Assembly: GCA_033764055.1 (NCBI GenBank)
Contig: JANRJI010000050.1
Location: 1-64,000 of the forward strand
DNA from: Ga0077555 sp033764055
GTDB lineage: Bacteria; Pseudomonadota; Alphaproteobacteria; Rhizobiales; Hyphomicrobiaceae
Direction of reading: 5' to 3'
Length of the DNA stretch: 64,000 bases
Shown here: positions 63,101 to 64,000 of the stretch, piece by piece
How the letters are laid out: the number at the start of each line of letters is the position of its first letter
Position numbering within the stretch: the first letter of the stretch is position 1
The notes under the pieces: model-generated
Told to the model about the DNA's origin: nothing
The model's input: the letters and a program-made list of their open reading frames with translations, nothing else
Database searches by the model: none
Program-made: the position numbers and the translations under genes

Positions 63101-63566
63101 GGCGACAGACAAGCACGTCCGCCGCCAATGCCAGCCCAGGCGCCGCGGCATCCTCGCGCACGTGCCGCGGCTAGTGGCCAGTCGCGGCAAGGTCGACCTC
63201 GTGACCGAGGTCGGTGGGCTTCAGGGCGGGCGTCTCCTGCCGGCTCGCCGCCTAGGCGAGCACCCTGCCGTGCGCCCGCACCGCACGTGATGTCGGGCAT
63301 CTTGTCGCTCGGCGGTCTTCCCCATGATCCCGCGCACGGGCGACGAAACGATCGCGGAAGGGGGAACTCGACAGGCTCGAAGCCATCAGAGGCGGGCACC
63401 AGCATCAAACTCGGAAGCCCTGGACCTTGTGTCCGGGACCCGTTGTGCCGCAAATTCGTGCGCAGCCCCGAGCCGACCGCAGTTCCTCACCGCTGCTCGA
63501 CGCCGAGGGCGCGCTCCATCACCGTGCCCGGTCACGCAGGCCCGGACGACCGACGAAGGAAACCCC
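63101..63566. other. Intergenic region between secA and the alcohol dehydrogenase gene
   Basis: About 470 bases. I see no supported gene, no clear terminator behind secA and no repeat. The promoter of the following gene should lie here. Confidence 0.4.
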
Positions 63567-64000
63567 ATGAAGACCCGCGCCGCCGTTCTCACCCAGGTCA
63601 ACAAGCCGCTCGAGATTCTCGAGCTCGAGCAGGAGGGCCCGAAGGCCGGCGAGGTGCGGGTGAAGGTCAAGGCCGCGGGCGTGTGCATGTCCGACTGGCA
63701 CATCATGATCGGTGACTGGCCGCTGCCCCTCCCGATGGTGCTCGGGCACGAGGCCGCGGGGATCGTCGACGAGGTCGGCCCCGGCGTCACCAGCGTGAAG
63801 AAGGGCGACCACGTCATCTTCTCGTTCCGCTCCAATTGCGGCCACTGCGCCTACTGCTCGAAGGGCCGGACGGTGCTCTGCATCGGCTTCAACGATACGC
63901 CCCGCTGGGGCATGCACGACGGCACATCCCGGGTGAAGCTCAACGGCGAGCCGGTCAACGTCATGGCCCGCATCGGCACGTTCACCGAGTACTCGGTCTG
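63567..64000 (+). CDS. Zinc-dependent alcohol dehydrogenase (MDR family), N-terminal part
   Basis: The first 144 residues; the gene continues past the right edge. It opens TRAAVLTQVNKPLEILELEQ, has the catalytic zinc ligands in AAGVCMSDWHIM and MVLGHEAAGIVDE, and the structural zinc loop CGHCAYCSKGRTVLC. The NAD-binding domain is outside the window. Class III and related alcohol dehydrogenases share this layout. GAAGGA lies before the ATG at 63567. The substrate is not known. Confidence 0.9.
   Translation, partial: MKTRAAVLTQVNKPLEILELEQEGPKAGEVRVKVKAAGVCMSDWHIMIGDWPLPLPMVLGHEAAGIVDEVGPGVTSVKKGDHVIFSFRSNCGHCAYCSKGRTVLCIGFNDTPRWGMHDGTSRVKLNGEPVNVMARIGTFTEYSV

Overview
The window looks like chromosomal DNA of a high-GC alphaproteobacterium, most likely from the Hyphomicrobiales (Rhizobiales). 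This is inferred from gene content and order: gatC-gatA, the dgt / erpA / xth neighbourhood, a PpiC isomerase divergent from secA, several branched-chain-type (liv) uptake genes, a phasin, Omp25/31-like barrels, paired DNA ligase and exonuclease genes, and small proline-rich secreted proteins. Genes are densely packed on both strands. I see one tRNA gene (Gly-TCC) and no rRNA, CRISPR array, prophage or intact insertion sequence.

Layout. 1-5.5 kb: start of a crotonase, an FAH-family enzyme, gatC-gatA, a NYN + OST-HTH putative RNase, rpsD. 5.6-8 kb: a secreted protein with a clear intrinsic terminator, and a TrmJ-type RNA methyltransferase with an unusual Cys-containing N-terminal extension. 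8-13.4 kb: the most curious stretch. A decayed 5' fragment of a dimeric-type icd lies just upstream of an intact monomeric-type NADP-isocitrate dehydrogenase; then comes an AT-richer HNH endonuclease gene bracketed by inverted copies of a dispersed repeat; then an intact dimeric icd. 13.6-20.7 kb: cupin, SRPBCC protein, zinc alcohol dehydrogenase, metallo-beta-lactamase hydrolase, amino-acid oxidoreductase, two small overlapping genes, P1 peptidase. 20.7-26.1 kb: a minus-strand block of two liv-type binding proteins, a small membrane protein, a DsbA/HCCA-isomerase-like protein and an acyl-CoA ligase, plausibly uptake and activation of an organic acid. 26.1-29.5 kb: dgt, erpA, xth, tRNA-Gly.

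29.5-44.4 kb: a large unknown membrane protein, a fumarase-superfamily lyase, a phasin, the ligase/exonuclease pair, CinA, an orphan molybdopterin oxidoreductase, two small secreted proteins, and a divergent ThDP enzyme / GMC oxidoreductase pair. 44.5-46.6 kb: an outer-membrane protein that appears to contain two different beta-barrels in one chain. 47.1-55.8 kb: an oligopeptide-type ABC system (binding protein plus two permeases, no ATPase) followed directly by a complete liv system (binding protein, LivG, LivF, LivH, LivM); a perfect 15-bp stem-loop sits between the liv binding protein and LivG. 55.9-64 kb: a DUF2235 (Tle1-like) hydrolase, ubiG, a small membrane protein, a parvulin, secA and the start of another zinc alcohol dehydrogenase.

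I found no obvious new defence or mobile system. The strongest leads are the isocitrate dehydrogenase region with its icd relic and repeat-bracketed HNH gene, the double-barrel outer-membrane protein, and the extended TrmJ. All functional calls come from reading motifs by eye; no database search was run.
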